Notes under the pieces: model-generated
Databases searched by the model: none
Told to the model about the DNA's origin: nothing
Seen by the model: only the letters and a program-made list of their open reading frames with translations
NCBI GenBank assembly: GCA_001795335.1
Contig: MGOK01000111.1
Location: 19,371 to 28,975 of the forward strand
Length of the DNA: 9,605 bases
Direction: 5' to 3'
From: Chloroflexi bacterium RBG_19FT_COMBO_55_16
GTDB taxonomy: Bacteria > Chloroflexota > Anaerolineae > Anaerolineales > UBA4823
Shown: positions 9,429 through 9,605 of the stretch, piece by piece
How the letters are laid out: the number at the start of each line of letters is the position of its first letter
Numbering within the stretch: the first letter of the stretch is position 1
Position numbers and translations under genes: made by a program

Positions 9429-9431
9429 AGC
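9419..9431. promoter_or_regulatory. Candidate operator palindrome over the mtnA -35
   Basis: GCTTTGTCAAAGC is a perfect inverted repeat of six bases around one central base and covers the whole -35 hexamer. A dimeric repressor bound here would exclude RNA polymerase. It may also be partly fortuitous, because TTGACAA is itself half-symmetric. Confidence 0.35.
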
Positions 9432-9462
9432 ATTTGGCCCTCGGCCCACCCCTACACCCGAA

Positions 9463-9605
9463 TCAGCCATCTCCTTCGCCCCGCCAGCCCTCCACCACCT
9501 GGCGCAGGCGCAAGACCTCCTTGTGCTCTTCCAGCAGCATGGCGAGCAGGAAGGTCTCGAAGGGCAGGGCGTGGGCGGCGTAGGCGGCCGCCGCCAGGTG
9601 CTTGT
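9463..9605 (-). CDS. Unrecognised protein, C-terminal 46 residues (5' truncated)
   Basis: An open frame enters from the right edge and ends at a TGA (9465-9463). The visible part is Ala- and Leu-rich, likely alpha-helical (an alanine run, then PFETFLLAMLLEEHKEVLRLRQVVEGW), with no cysteine, no membrane segment and no motif I can name. Strong third-position G/C supports a real coding frame. It lies upstream of the mtnA promoter, which begins 34 bp after its stop; read-through into mtnA is possible, as only a 4-bp GGCC hairpin lies between. The function cannot be given from this fragment. Confidence 0.6.
   Translation of the reverse strand, partial: KHLAAAAYAAHALPFETFLLAMLLEEHKEVLRLRQVVEGWRGEGDG

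Noticed and set aside
9434..9447. GGCC-CTC-GGCC hairpin as terminator of the right-edge gene
   Set aside because: The stem is only about 4 bp and has no U-tract on the transcribed strand.

Overview
The window most likely comes from a Chloroflexota bacterium, probably Anaerolineae-like. The basis is indirect: moderate-to-high GC, a RecA with several non-proteobacterial residues, a bacterial lipoprotein with an NBR1-type (FW) Ig-like domain, Pro/Thr-rich secreted proteins with a single N-terminal anchor, a mycobacterial-type adenosine kinase next to an archaeal/thermophile-type S-adenosylhomocysteine hydrolase, and intergenic arrays of 7-bp repeats. No rRNA or other taxonomic marker is present, so this is an inference. 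I see no mobile element, CRISPR array, tRNA or rRNA.

Layout, + strand (1-5845): the 3' part of an ABC exporter gene (nucleotide-binding domain only); a 184-bp spacer with an extended -10 promoter; a membrane-anchored TolB-like beta-propeller protein whose stop overlaps (ATGA) the start of an anchored M23 peptidase; a 201-bp regulatory region with two candidate promoters and a candidate SOS (LexA) box; recA; and, 25 bp later, a small lipoprotein with an FW/NBR1 Ig-like domain.

Layout, - strand (9605-5855, read right to left): the last 46 codons of an unrecognised gene; a strong promoter overlapped by a perfect palindrome; a short leader with two mutually exclusive hairpins; mtnA; a spacer of degenerate heptamers and a 14-bp tandem duplication; adoK; a long imperfect inverted repeat made of heptamers; and ahcY. 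The recA block and the ahcY block converge with only 9 bp between stop codons.

How the genes fit together: mtnA, adoK and ahcY form a recycling cluster for the by-products of S-adenosylmethionine. AhcY splits S-adenosylhomocysteine to homocysteine and adenosine, AdoK pulls the reaction forward by phosphorylating adenosine to AMP, and MtnA acts on the methylthioribose-1-phosphate arm. The + strand block is envelope-related (exporter, surface propeller, peptidoglycan hydrolase, lipoprotein), interrupted by recA. The most interesting points are the likely co-transcription of an FW-domain lipoprotein with recA, the candidate LexA box inside the recA promoter spacer, a recurring TGNTAAACT -10 motif in front of three genes, the attenuator-like mtnA leader, and heptamer repeats on both sides of adoK that even encode its last residues.
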